Source: Saccharina japonica
Taxonomy: Eukaryota > Sar > Phaeophyceae > Laminariales > Laminariaceae
Direction of reading: 5' to 3'
Assembly: GCA_008828725.1 (NCBI GenBank)
Contig: MEHQ01002784.1
Coordinates: 62,001-126,000, forward strand
Length of the DNA: 64,000 nucleotides
In this document: one piece after another, positions 24,332 through 36,125 of the stretch
Numbering within the stretch: the first letter of the stretch is position 1
Layout: every line of letters starts with the position of its first letter
Made by a program: the position numbers and the translations under genes
Notes under the pieces: model-generated
Databases searched by the model: none
What the model was told of the DNA's origin: nothing
The model's input: the letters and a program-made list of their open reading frames with translations, nothing else

Positions 24332-24621
24332 CGTCAACGCTCGGATGCTTCGTTGTGTATAAATACAAAATAATACCAAGACAGGTCGACTCGAGAGCAC
24401 TCGGCGCGTCGCCACCAGACCAGAGGCAGCCAGCGTGGCTTCGGACACTTGGGTTCTACACCCAGTACAGCGCATGTGGCGTCTCTCTTCGCGGCGCCAA
24501 ACCACAACAACAGCAGTTAGTTAGTCTCTCTGTTAATTATAATATCTGCGCGTACTACAAGTCGACCTGTCTTGGTATTTTGTATTTTGACACAACAAAG
24601 CATCCGAGCGCCGAGCGTTGA
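24332..24621. mobile_element. Small foldback/MITE-like element with arms of about 60 bases
   Basis: Left arm 24332-24391 starts GTCAACGCTCGGATGCTT and ends in AGACAGGTCGACT. Right arm 24560-24621 is its reverse complement with small indels. The centre is about 170 bases with no coding sequence. No target duplication was identified, so the class is open. Confidence 0.68.
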
Positions 24622-24635
24622 CTGACTGTATGTAC

Positions 24636-24892
24636 TGCGACTGCTGCTGCTGCTGCTGCTGCTGCTTCTGCTGTAAAGTCTACGAGTACGTAGAGGCGCA
24701 CGCCGAGTGCGCTTCCCTTCGTGTCTAGGCCCGAGCCCGCGCCAGCCGACTGTAGTTTAGCGACGGAGAGACGCACCGATCGTCGGCTGGTCGTCGGGCG
24801 CGAAGCAACGTCGCTGTGTCTCCTTCCAACTCATCGATCGTGCTGCTGCTTCTGCTGCTGCTGCTTCTGCTGCTGCTTGCTTGCTGCGTGGA
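24636..24892. repeat. Two CTG trinucleotide tracts
   Basis: The tracts are at 24639-24672 and 24841-24885, interrupted by TTC units. They are the longest CTG runs in a window that is generally rich in this triplet. Confidence 0.85.
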
Positions 24893-26580
24893 TAACATCT
24901 TGAACGAATTCTCAAATCGAGAAAACTCCGGCAATATTTTGCACAATCAAGAAGCCGTTTCCTATGCGGTTTGATTTCGAGCTTCAGATTTGTATTTTTC
25001 GATCTCAAAAACGAAAGCCCCGTCCTATGCAGTCCGATTGTGCAGTATAATGGTATTATTTATCTCTGTTGCGGATCACTTAATGTAAGTATTGGATTGG
25101 ATGAGGCCTCCTGCGCCGGTCGGTGGTCCCACCCAAACTTTGAATTCCCTGACTGACCACTGGCGTGGAGTCCTGTTACTTCACCTCGCCCAAACTTACA
25201 TTGTTTGTGGCAATACCTCCATGCGCCGACAGAACGATTCTCCGCGCAAGCCGGTGGGAAACGGTAGATTGAACGCGTTGGCTCAGGCCCGACCCCGTTG
25301 CCGCTTAGCCTCCGCTACCCTCCGTCATTAGTGCGCCCAACGTACGCCGCGTTGTCTCCGTCTTCGCACCACCAATTGGAATGATCGTGTTCGTTGATGT
25401 TACTGCGAATCACTTGCTCCAGCAGCGCCTGGACGCAATGACTACAATGTAAAATGAGGGAGTGGTTCTCCCGTGCACGTATACCCCTGCAGTACTGTGG
25501 CCATGCGCAGCGCGAACAACGCTCCGTCTCCATGGCTTCCAACTGGCAGGACTACCTGGAACGGGTGCTCGCTGGCAAGATCCCACCCGATACTTTGTAT
25601 GTGTGGCCGCCATAACTTGTGGGCATTCCTTGTCCTTCAACACGACGACAGCCTCGCTAGACTTTCGCAACGTTTCCACTCGTAGATGTGCATCGATATA
25701 AAGTAAAAAAATAAATAACCCCCCCGCAGACGAAAACGTACAACCTCGTGGTCGGCACGATCACGACGGCGGGAAGACGCAATCCGACCACTACTCCCAT
25801 AAAGGGCACTATGGAAGTAGGAATGTAAATATCGCCGATCGTATCCTTTGGAGACACGTGACTACGGACGTTGAAAGCTTGTTTGAAAAAAAAACAAAAA
25901 AACAAACACACAAACAAACAAACACACAAATAAAATCGGAGGGCTGCCGTGGACGGTACACCGTGAGCCTTACAACCGGCTGCGTAAAGGCACTACGGCA
26001 GCAAGAGTATACAAATCAGTTGTCCGAGGCACCGGCGGCACCCCCCCGCGCGGGGCTGCGTAACGGCAGAAACGGCAGCGCCGTAAAACCCTACAGAGCC
26101 TGAACGGGCCGCAAAACGCAGTGTATATGCCCCCGCGGGGAGATAGGCGGATTTACCGAAGCAGCACAAGGATGGCGGGACACCCGCGGTGTAAATAAAT
26201 ACTACCTGAAATAGTGCGATCGTAGCAAAACGAGAACGGCAAGACGCCACAGTGCACATACCAGGACGCCAAGCAAGCTGAATGTATACAACAACGTGAC
26301 CCTCGCGAAGGCCGCCGAGTGCACAGTCGTTGTGTAGCTGCCATAGTGGCCATTCCGTGCGAAACCTATATCGCCCCCGGCCCTACGGCACGCAGGTGGA
26401 AAGTGCTACCGCGTGAAGAAGCGGCCTAATCGTTCACTATATTCATAGGTTATACGAAGTATAGGGAGAAGTATACCTGCACCAACTATAATGTCATAAC
26501 GGACGGCCTACCGCACAAGAAACCGTCTAAGTATATACCTACCAGGACGGTATGGATATACATATATACGTACTGGTGTC
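24893..26580. other. Gene-free stretch
   Basis: No supported gene. Frames around 25315-25679 on the minus strand are cysteine-rich but match no family that I know. An A-rich run with CAAACAAACA units lies at 25885-25935. Confidence 0.35.
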
Positions 26581-26589
26581 GTGTACTAA

Positions 26590-26935
26590 ATCACCTTCCG
26601 GCAGGGGTGAAGGCATCTGTGCATAAGACATAGACCGACGTATATGTATGTAAGGTACAGAGATTTACACATGTAATGTAATAGGTCACCTTCTAGCAGA
26701 TATGATAACTCGTCTACATATATAGACTACGAGTATAGACATAATTGTATGCCTGCGAAGCAATAGACCCCCTTCCAGCGGAGGTGATAACTCGTCAATG
26801 TATAGCGTAAATAGGCAGAGCATGAATACACGTAGTGCCATCGATGCGATCATCTAATCTATACAGACCCAATAAAGAGAGGGTCATAAACTATATGATG
26901 TGCTAAGTCAGCCTCTAGCAGGGGTGAAGCATTCT
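26590..26935 (+). repeat. Four spaced copies of a short motif
   Basis: Variants of CACCTTCCAGCAGGGGTGA occur near 26592, 26687, 26770 and 26910, spaced roughly 80-140 bases apart in AT-rich DNA. The motif can form a short stem (CACC with GGTG). Confidence 0.5.
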
Positions 26936-27349
26936 ACCTATAGATATATGAACCGTACGCTCTCTGCGCCTTGAACTTAAGTATTGCGTGAAACAAAACC
27001 AACACAGCAAACTTAATATGTAGGCGTGTGCTGTAAGCAAACGTCGAAGCAATGATGTGTGTCCAGGCGGGCCGTCGAGAAAACCTGACGTTGCACCAAC
27101 AACTGCAAAGCGACTCCGAGAGCATCCTACCAGTATCTTACGTTCGAGTAAACTAGGAAAAGGGTGCGAAGAGTCGCGCAAGTGTCTAACATAAAAGCAT
27201 GATGTGATACGTGGGAACCCCACGATCATTGAAGAAAGGAGTAGTATCGCTCGTCCCAGTTCTGCATGACCCAGACGATGTTCACGACGAGCGGAGCCAT
27301 CTCTGATCAGAGGGATATGCGACGTGAAGCAAAGACAAACAAACCGGAA

Positions 27350-29440
27350 AGAGGAGGGGACGCCCAATGGTAAGACCGGGCTTCGAGAAAATTGAGCGCG
27401 GCAACCAGACCCGTACAACGGGTCGCGCGATACGGGCGTGCAGCTCACTATAACATGCCACCTAACGGAGAAAGGGCAACTCAGTAAGAAGACGGGAGCG
27501 CCAAGGAGCTAGACGTGGCCCGCAAACCGGCGGTGCCGACACCGGCCCAGAGATCCGGAGGCGCTGTGCAAAAGTCTAAAAGTCTGCAAACGAAAGACTA
27601 GAATTTGGCGAACGTAGGCGCCGGCGAGGCGCACCTGCGGCGCACTCACCGAGACGGCAGCGCTGTAAGTTACTGGCGGCGCCTAAAGCAATCTACATAT
27701 GTCTACAAAGACCAATTTATACAGATGAACGCCGGAGCTGTCCACGAGCCGGAAGATTATCGTGCGACACATGGCCCAGCCCGGCAGGTACCACGTGCAA
27801 GTCTAAATATGTACGATCGTAGGCATTGGTGACACTCACAATCCGTGTCCTCGACAAAAAATGTCTCTGGCCGCGCTGGGAAACTCCGCAGAGCCAGTAG
27901 ACCGGCAGAACCGCAAGTTTCGACGAAATACTGCGACGCTCATCATAAGCGTACTCGCCGAAACAGCCGCGCTGTATGCAGCTGGCCGCGCCACACTATA
28001 CAGCCCCGCTGGCAATGGAAGCCGGCAACGCCGGAAATGCCCGAAAATCACGGGAATATCGTGCGGCACGGGCAACGGCCGTGACACCCATCATAAGTGT
28101 ACTCGCCGAAACAGCAGCGCTGTATGCAGCTGGCAGCGCCAGACAAATCCAGCCACGCTGGAAGAAAATAAATGAATAAATAAAGAAATAAGGCATAAGA
28201 ACAAGAACAAACAAGCAAACAAACCCAACAAACCAAACAAAAACCAACAAACCCGCAGCGCCGGTACATCGGCAGCGCCGCCCGTGTCAACGAAAGACGG
28301 CGACACCCGTCCATAGTGGCAACGCTAGAGAATCAAGCCACGCTGCAAAGAGAAACTGGCACCACCGGAAACGCCAACGAATCACTGGGATATCGTGGGG
28401 CACGGCAGCGCCCGTGACACCCATTATCAGCGTGCTCGCTGAACCAGTCGCGCTATATGCAGTTGGGAGCGCCGGAAACACCAGCCACGCTGGCAATAAA
28501 AACCAGCAACGCCAGGAATGCGGCCGTGCCGTACGAATAGCGGCGCCGTACACAGCTGGCGGCGCCAGAAACATCCAGCCACGCTGAAAAGACAAACCGG
28601 CCATGCCGGAGATGCGGCAGCGCCGCAACCGTCGACGAAAGACAGCGGCGCCTGTCATTAGTGTACACGGCGAACCAACAGCGCTGTATGCAGCTGGCTG
28701 AGGTAGAAAATCCAGCCACGCTGGAAAGAAAAACCAGCAACGCCGGGAATACGGCCGCGCCGCAAGAATAGCAGCGCTCTAGAGTAGCTGCGCTGTATAC
28801 AGCTGGCAACGCCAGAAAACTCCAGCCACGTTGGAAAGACGAACCGGTCATCGCGGAGATAGGGCAGCGCCGCAAATGTCGACGAAAGACAGCGGCACCC
28901 ATCGTCAGCGTACTCGCCGAAACAGGCGCGCTGTATGTGGCTGGCAACGCCAGAAAATACAGCCACGCTGGAAAGAGAAACCGGCAACACCGTAAGCAAG
29001 GCGAATACCCAATACCAAGGAGGGGGGAAGCCCCATGGTAAATCTGGGCGTCGAGAAACTGAGCACGGTAACCCGACCCGTATGACGAGCCGCTCGATAC
29101 TGGCGTGACGCGCACGATCACGTGCCAACTGACGCAGACATTGCCACCCCGTAAGAACCTGACAACACCAGGAAACCAGCCGTGGCCTGCCGACCAGTAA
29201 CGCTGAGGGCATCGTGCGAACATCTACAGTTCTGCCAAGGTAGGCCCTGGCGAGGCGTCCACGCGGTGCACTTGCAGAGACGGCTAAGCCGTAAAACGAC
29301 GACGAAATCCAACCGTGCGAAATCTACAGTTCTGCCAACATGGGCCCCGCCAACGCTTGTAACGCTTATTCTCAACGAACTCGCCAAACAGCAGCGCTGT
29401 ATACCGCTGGCAGCTCCAGACGGTATAAGCTAACATTCAA
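27350..29440 (+). repeat. Hairpin-rich repeat domain A
   Basis: Blocks of about 150 bases repeat loosely, each with GCCGAAACAGC, GCGCTGTATGCAGCTGGC and GCCACGCTGG. A larger duplication is also present: 27350-27540 resembles 29020-29175, and 27600-27660 resembles 29235-29295. Nearly all the sequence consists of 4-base stems around an ACG- or GCG-containing loop, such as CTGGCAACGCCAG. The long frames on both strands follow from the repeat. Confidence 0.75.
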
Positions 29441-29459
29441 AAACATAAATATATACATA

Positions 29460-29721
29460 TATATATTTTGAGCGGCAACGGCAACTTCGTCGTAAACAAA
29501 CCACCGAGACAGCAGCGCTGCATACCGCTGGCAACGCCAGAACAGCCAGCCACGCTGGAGGGTATCCCCGGCGATGCCGGAGATGCCTGCGAAACTCGAA
29601 AATACCGTGCGGCACGGGCAACGCCTGTATCACTTATCCTCAAGGTACTCGCCAAGCAGCAGTGCTGTACACCGCTGGAAGCTCCAGACGGTATGAAGTA
29701 ACAGTAAAAATGAATCATGAG

Positions 29722-29757
<36 letters not shown>

Positions 29758-32300
29758 CATATCGTGCGGCAGAGGTAACCTCGTCGTAGACAAACAGCCG
29801 AAAAGCAGCGCTGCATACAGCTGGCAACGCTAGGACAACAGGCCACGCTGGAGGGTATCCCCCGCGACGCCGGAGATGCCTGCGAAACTCGAGAATACCG
29901 TGCGGCACGGGCAACGCCTGTAACACTTATCCTCAATGTACTCGCCAAACCGCAGCGCGTTATACCGCTGGCAGCTCCAGATGGCAAAAATAAACATACC
30001 AAGTGTATAAACATTTAGGTTTTAAATACATATCGTGCGGCAAAATCAACTTTGTCGTAAACAAACCGCCGAAACAGCAGCGCTGCATTAAGCTGGCAAT
30101 GCCAGAACAACCATCCACGCTGAAGGGTATTTCCGGCTACGCCGGAGATGCCTGCGAAACTCGAGAATATCGTGCGGCACGGGCAACGCCTGTAACACAT
30201 ATTATCAACGTACTCGCCAAACAGCAGCGCTGTATGCCGCTGGCAGCTCCAGACGGCATCAGGTAACATTCAAAAAGAAAGAAATGTATTCATTGATTTG
30301 TTTATTTTAAATATGTATCGTGTGGCAGAGGCAACCTCGTCGTAAACAGACCGATGAAACGGCAGCGCTGTATACCGCTGGCAATGCCAAAACAACCAGC
30401 CACACTGGAGGGTATCTCCGGCTACACCGGAGATGCCTGCGAAACTCGAGAATATCGTGCGGCACGGGCAACGCCTGTATCACTTATCCTCAACGTACTC
30501 GCCAAACAGCAGCGCTGTATACCGCTGGAAGCTCCCGACGGTATAAAGTAATATCCAAAAATAAATAAATTAATGAATTAATTAAAATAAACCTTGTGCG
30601 GCAGAGGCAACCTCGTCGTAAGCAAACCGCCAAAACAGCAGCGCTGCATATAGCTGGCAACGCCAGAACAACCAGGCACGCTGGAGGTATCCCCGGCGAC
30701 GCCGGAGATGTCTGCGAAACTCGAAAATATTGTGCGTCACGGGCAACGCCTGTAACACTCATCCTCAACGTACTCGCCAAACAGTAGCGCTGTATACCGC
30801 TGGCAGCTCCAGACGGTATAAAGTAACATTCAAAACAAATATATAAATTTAAAGTTTTGAATAAATATCGTGCGGCAGGGGCAATCTCGTCGTAAACCAA
30901 CCGCCGAAACAGCAGCGCTGCATATAGCTGGCAATGCCAGAACAGCCGGCCACGCTGGAGGGTATCTTCGGCGACGACGGAGATGCCTACGAACTCGAGA
31001 ATATCGTGCGGCACGGGCAGCGTCTGCAACAGTCATCCGCAACGTACTCGCCAAACAGCGGTGTATACCGCTGGCAGCTCCAGACGGTATGAAGTAACAT
31101 TAAAATTTAATGAGTAAATTTAAATTATAAGATGCCTGCGAACTCGAGAATATCGTGCGGCACGGGCAGCGCCTGTAACACTCATTCTCAACGTACTCGT
31201 CAAACAGCAGCGATGTATACCGCCGGCAGTTCCAGACGGTATAGAGTAACAGCAGCGCTGCTTATATAGCTGGCAATGCCAGAACAACCAGCAAAGCTGG
31301 AGGGTATCCCCGGCGACGCCAGAGACGCCTGCGGAACTCGACAATATCGTGCGGCCGGGCAACGCCTGTAACACTCATCCTCATTGTACTCCCTAAACAG
31401 CAGCGCTGTATACCGATGGCAGCTCCAGACGATAAAAGGTAGCATTCAAAATAAATAAGTAAATATCGTGCGGCGGAGGCAGACTCGTCGTACGCCAACC
31501 GCCGAAGCAGCCGCGCTGCATATAGCTGGCAACGCCAGAACCCTTGCCACGCTGGAGGCTATCGCCGGCGACGCCGGAGATGCCTGCGAAACTCGAAAAT
31601 ACCGTGCGGCACGGGCAACGCCTGTAGCACTTATCCTCAACGTACTCGCCAAACAGCGGCGCTGTATACCGCTGCGAGCTCTAGACGGTATAAACTATTA
31701 TTCAAAATTCATAAAGAAATTAAATTTTGAAATCAATATCGTGCGGCGGTGGCCACCTCGTCGTAAACCAACCGCCGAAACAGCAGCGCTGCACATAGCT
31801 GGCAACGCCAGAACAACCAGCCACGCTGGAGGGTATCCCCGGCAACGCCGGAGATGCCTGCGAAACTCGAGAATGTCGGGCAGCGCGGGCACGCCTGTAA
31901 CACTCATCCTGAACGTACTCGCCAAACGGCAGCTCTGTATACCGCTAGCAGCTCCTGACGATATAAAACAATATTCAAAATAAATAAATACGTTTATTTA
32001 TTTATTTGAAATAAGTATCGCGCGGCGGAGGCAACCTCGTCGTAAACAAACCGCCGAAACAGGAGCGCTGCATATATAGCTGGCAACGCCAGAACAACCA
32101 GCCGCGCTGGAGAGTGCTTGCGAAGCTCGAGAATGTCGTGCGGCGCGGGCACGCCTGTAACCCTTATCCTTAACTTACTCGCCGAAAGGCAGCTCTGTAT
32201 ACCGCTAGCAGCTCCAGACGGTATCAAGAAATGTTCAAACTGGATAACTATATACTTCGAAGTATATATAAAATATATTTATCGTCCGACTCAAAGTGAG
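29460..32300 (+). repeat. Tandem array of about 275-base units (domain B), about ten units
   Basis: Units start near 29465, 29761, 30030, 30315, 30592, 30866, 31464, 31736 and 32015, with two shortened units between 31130 and 31460. Each has a GC-rich part and an AT-rich linker of AAATAAAT type. The GC-rich part carries GTGCGGC, GCCGAAACAGCAGCGCTG, CTGGCAACGCCAG, CCAGCCACGCTGG and CCGGCGACGCCGG, then CTCAACGTACTCGCC. A TA run at 29720-29752 sits in one linker. Neighbouring units differ by about 10 percent, as in a satellite kept similar by unequal exchange. Confidence 0.88.
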
Positions 32301-32627
32301 TAACAATATTTAATCTTAAATAAATATCGTGCGGCCCTGGCCACGTCGTAAAGAAAAGAAGCGACTGGGCAGTAAGCAGGGCGGTGTATACTGATATCGT
32401 ACATCCTGCGGCTTGCTGTGCAAACTAATGCCACCTACAATGAGTATTTAATCCTCTATATGTGCTTGGGCAAGGGAGTAGATGAACTCCAGCCCTGCAT
32501 GTCGTGCGGCGCGGGCACGCCTGTAACCCTTATCCTTAACGTACTCGCCAAAGGCAGCTCTGTATATCTCTAGCAGCTCCAGACGGTATCAAGTAATATT
32601 CGAAATGAATAACTATACTCGTATATA
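32301..32627 (+). repeat. Block following the array, copy 1
   Basis: It begins with the array signature ATATCGTGCGGC, then carries CCCTGGCCACGTCGTAA and AGCAGGGCGGTGTA. It rejoins array sequence (CACGCCTGTAACCCTTATCC) near 32515. Most of it recurs at 33388-33610, on the other side of MITE W2. Confidence 0.7.
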
Positions 32628-32636
32628 TAAAAAATA

Positions 32637-33378
32637 GGGCAATAACCAAAAAAGGGTACACCCGGGCCAGTTTGAGTCAAAAACGGGTACATAGTGGAAT
32701 CGAGTCAAAACACCACATCCCACGAACCATCACGGGATAGATTGGCCAAAATCATATCATGCCCGTTTCTGAGAGGTAGTGATAACCAGGCACACTTGTC
32801 GGCGCCTAACTATACCCTTAGACGTGTCCGGATTATGTTTGGAGGGTTCAGGTCCGGGTGGGGTCGGGAGCAGAGTCGGGGGTGTTTAGACGCAGAGGGT
32901 TCTGGCGGCAAGCATTTGTGTTTTACTTGGTATCAGCATGTACCTGAAATACACCCTGTATAGGTACCAGGTATGTTGATACTGCTGTGCACACATACGA
33001 CAGTATATTAGGTGGATCGTCGTATATATGACTGAAGACGTACGTACCACGTACCCAGGTGCGTAAATTGGTTGAATATAATTTGAGTGGATCGCGAAAA
33101 CGCCTGAGAAAATGAAACAACGAAAGATCGGCTGCAGACGCAGTGGAGAGCGAGGCACACTGTATGCAAGTGGTTAACAAACAAAAAAAAACAAAAACGG
33201 TTGAAAGCCAAGCATAATAGACATTTACAGTTATACCAGGGACTTTTTCTCTCAAAAATGGGTACAAACTGTTTTTGGCCAATCGCATGGCTCGCTGGGC
33301 GTGTTTATTACTTGATTCCAGAATGTACCCGTTTTTGAGTGAAAACCGACCGGGTATACCCGTTTTTGGTTATTTCCC
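32637..33378. mobile_element. Mutator-like MITE W2, 742 bases
   Basis: Same family as W1, with ends GGGCAATAACCAAAAAAGGG and GGGAAATAACCAAAAACGGG. The flanking 9-mers TAAAAAATA and TATAAAATA match at 8 of 9. The unfilled form of the site is present nearby at 32240-32300, where the same flanks are continuous. This fixes the element ends and shows that W2 inserted into the block beside the hairpin array. Confidence 0.85.
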
Positions 33379-33387
33379 TATAAAATA

Positions 33388-33720
33388 TATATATCGTACG
33401 ACTCAAAGTGAATAACAATATTTAATCTAAAATAAATATCGTGCGACCCTGGCCACGTCGTAAGGAAAAGAAGCGACGGGGCAGTAAGCAGGGCGGTGTA
33501 GACTGACATCGTACATCCTGCGGCACTTGCTGTGCAAAATAATTCCACCTACAATGAGTATTTCATCCTCATTATGTGCTTGGGCAAGGGAATAGATGAA
33601 CTCCAGCCTTGCATACCCAGTAGATACATCGCCAGGTGGCGATTCAAACCTGGTATGCACGTAATCATATCTATACTTGTGCATTACCTGTTAGTAGTGG
33701 ACATTCGACCCTGACATGAG
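33388..33720 (+). repeat. Block following the array, copy 2
   Basis: A near copy of 32290-32510 with CGACTCAAAGTGAATAAC and AGCAGGGCGGTGTAGACTG. The end at 33620-33715 is tRNA-like on the minus strand (GGTTTGAATCG), but too weak to call. Confidence 0.65.
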
Positions 33721-33774
33721 TATACCAGCATATATCATATAGCTGTAACTATACTGCACAGTGATCATGTGGCG

Positions 33775-33970
33775 ACTAGAGGTAGGACCCTGATTTCAAT
33801 TACCCGGGTACCCGGCGGGTATACCCGTCAGGGTCCTACCCGTTTGACGGGTAGGGTCCGAGCTCATTACCCGCGGGTAGTTGGAGCCTTCAGGGTAATT
33901 GGGTCCTCGGGAGCCGGGTATCCAGGTACCCGCGGGTTTTCGGGTACCCGCGGGTAATTGGTATTCCCGG
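33775..33970. repeat. GGGTACCC-rich repeat N, copy 1
   Basis: Starts at CTAGAGGTAGGACCC and is built from GGGTACCC, CGGGTATACCC and CCGCGGGTAA steps, strongly self-complementary. The reverse orientation occurs in copies 2 and 3. Confidence 0.75.
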
Positions 33971-34099
33971 TTGATTATGCCTGTACAATACCTTTAGGAA
34001 ACCCCTTCAAAACACACAATCGCACCTCCCAACCATAAAACCATCAACTTGCTGCACACAACGCCAAAGGGGACGCACACAGCACCCGGCAGTATGGCG

Positions 34100-34320
34100 G
34101 CCCCTACACTAAAATCAAGTAAAAATATCCACACTAATTTCAAGATATTTTTTTACACTAATTTTAAGATGTTATTTTCTGTACTAAAATGAAGATATCT
34201 TTTTCAAAGAGTCCCAAAAAAGTGGAAAAATGGATCTTCGGTCAGAATCGAAAATCGACCTATTACTTGGGGAGATATCCGTTTCCACACTAATTTCAAG
34301 ATAAAAGCTCAGACGTTTGT
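34100..34320 (+). repeat. ACTAATTTCAAGAT repeat, copy 2
   Basis: Five or so units reading ACACTAATTTCAAGAT or CACTAAAATCAAGT, followed by AAGAGTCCC. Same block as 805-930. Confidence 0.65.
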
Positions 34321-34499
34321 ACAAAAAAAAATTGGGAAAGGGCCACTGCTGCACGTAATATACGTACGTGCTAAACAAGGGATCCGCATCGATGCCGGCA
34401 TTTTGTTTTGTCCGCTCTACGTACGTTCTGCTATTTTCTGGACTGCTGATGATGCTGTTGCTGCTGTAGATGGGTTATACTCTACTATTAATACTACTG

Positions 34500-34770
34500 C
34501 TGTACGTACTGCTGTGGTGCTGTATACTGATCTCACACTACTGTTGTTGAAGTGGGTGGGTGGATCCGCTTAGTATTTTTTTTGTCGGCTCGTACAAGGG
34601 CTCTGCGTGGATGCCGGCATATATATATAGTGTGTCAACTTACCTGATCTATCTGCAGATTGCGTTATATCGGGTGTGGATCGTGGCCCAGTTATTGTTT
34701 GGTATTTTTGTTTTTGTCCGCTATACCGGCTCCGCCCTGGCGTGTAGTTCGGGGGACCACTTCGTACATT
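34500..34770 (+). repeat. Dispersed repeat P, copy 2
   Basis: GTACAAGGGCTCTGCGTGGA, GCCGGCAT and CTATACCGGCTCCGCCCTGG are the reverse complement of 7868-8030, again with a TGGG stretch beside it. Confidence 0.6.
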
Positions 34771-35282
34771 ATATATTAGCGCCCATCGCTGGACAGATCA
34801 TCCAGTAGGACTGGTGTTAATTGTTGCTGTAGAACATCCGTCGCACCCGCCGCCGCTGGGTCGACCGCGCACCCGCCGCCGCGTGGTCGGTCGACCGTGC
34901 GCCCGACGCCACTCGGTCGACCGCAGCGGCCTCGGGCCGCCCTCATCGATCGCCCGCCGCTGCCGCTCGCTCGGTCGCTCGCCCGCCGTCGCCCTTGTTT
35001 TCATTTGTATCACTACTTTCCGATATGATATGCGATATGTAGCGGGTCGGAAAATATGCGCTGTAGTCGTCTAACATAGGGGAGACCGTGAACCGTCGCC
35101 GCCATACGTGATACATATTGTTTTAGTTTTTTCGCGCATTCAAACCCATCATAACACGCCTGCGGAATGGAGCAATACACGAGGAGGATACTTTAGGCGG
35201 CTTGTGTATCGAGTCAACAATCAAAACTGTTTGTACAGGTCGTTTCGGTTATAGAACAGTAGTACGGTAGGAGCGCGCAACA
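34771..35282. other. Gene-free stretch with GC-rich core
   Basis: Bases 34835-34995 are GC-rich with repeated CGGTCGACCG and CGCCGC steps. No gene is recognised. Confidence 0.4.
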
Positions 35283-35339
35283 TCTTCCACTCAAATGATT
35301 TTTTCGTGGCACTGAAACAGGGAGGAAAACCTAAAAAAA

Positions 35340-35508
35340 ATACCGGGTACCCGCCAACTACCCGCCGGGTAATGCCGGGTACCCGTTTACCCGGGTACCC
35401 GCCAAAATGGCATTACCCGGCGGGTAGGGTAGGGTCCGGCCTCCAAAATTTGGCCGGTACCCGTTTTTGACGGGTACCCGCAGGGTCCTACCTCTTAGTG
35501 GCGAACAT
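35340..35508. repeat. GGGTACCC-rich repeat N, copy 2
   Basis: Lies inside segmental copy 1 and ends at GGGTCCTACCTCTTAG. The counterpart is at 41366-41520. Confidence 0.75.
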
Positions 35509-35709
35509 CCATAATATCCAGATGGGGTCGTTTTGAGTTGATCTGATACTCCTGCTGCTGTGCCCAGATTCGAAAAGTTCGTTGGTGGCACCCCAATCAT
35601 TACGCGTTGAACACGCGCGAGGAAGTTGAGGCTTCATGCTGACCAGGCGAATATTGATTCCCCATTCACATCTGAGTTAGACTCCAGACAAAGGAGTCAT
35701 CCCTGGCCA

Positions 35710-36064
35710 GTGTGTGTGTGTGTGTGTGTGTGTTCTTCACATTAAACCTTCCTTTCTACCCGTCGACATCCAGCACACCCAGTGTCCGTGCCGATTCTTC
35801 ATCCTAAAAAGGTACCAGTTCTGTGGTCACAAAACTACGACACAGAGATACTACACTCAGTGCAGTAAGCAGAGCAGACAATGCAACGCCATATACGACA
35901 GGCAAGACCTACCCTGCTAGCAATCCAGGTGCATGCAAGAGAAAAAAAGAGAAAAAAGAAAAAAGCGAAAAGAAAAAATAATAAAAAGTAAATATACTGA
36001 AGCAAATCAATAATCAAGCAACCAAATAAAAAGCATGACAAAAAAAGAAAGAAAGTGTCGTGCT
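35710..36064 (-). mobile_element. 5'-truncated LINE tail with (AC)n 3' end
   Basis: Matches 41783-42137, the 3' end of the LINE in segmental copy 2. On the minus strand it ends in a run of AC dinucleotides (GT on the plus strand, 35710-35730). Copy 2 has the uninterrupted target CCTGGCCAGTAGGCTTC, so the insertion point is certain. CCAG may be a short target duplication. Confidence 0.85.
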
Positions 36065-36125
36065 TCTCCAGTAGGCTTCGGCAAAAATAGCTGTAACCAT
36101 ACTGCGCCGTGATCCTGTCAAGAAG

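Noticed and set aside
25315-25679. Cysteine-rich minus-strand frame (CSRC, CSHC)
   Set aside because: The spacing matches no zinc-finger family that I know, overlapping frames exist and no start context is seen.
29460-32300. CRISPR-like appearance (repeat plus variable linker)
   Set aside because: Units are about 275 bases, the linkers are AT-rich slippage products and the genome is eukaryotic.
35710-35732. GT run as a stand-alone microsatellite
   Set aside because: It is the 3' tail of a LINE fragment; the same junction occurs at 41783.
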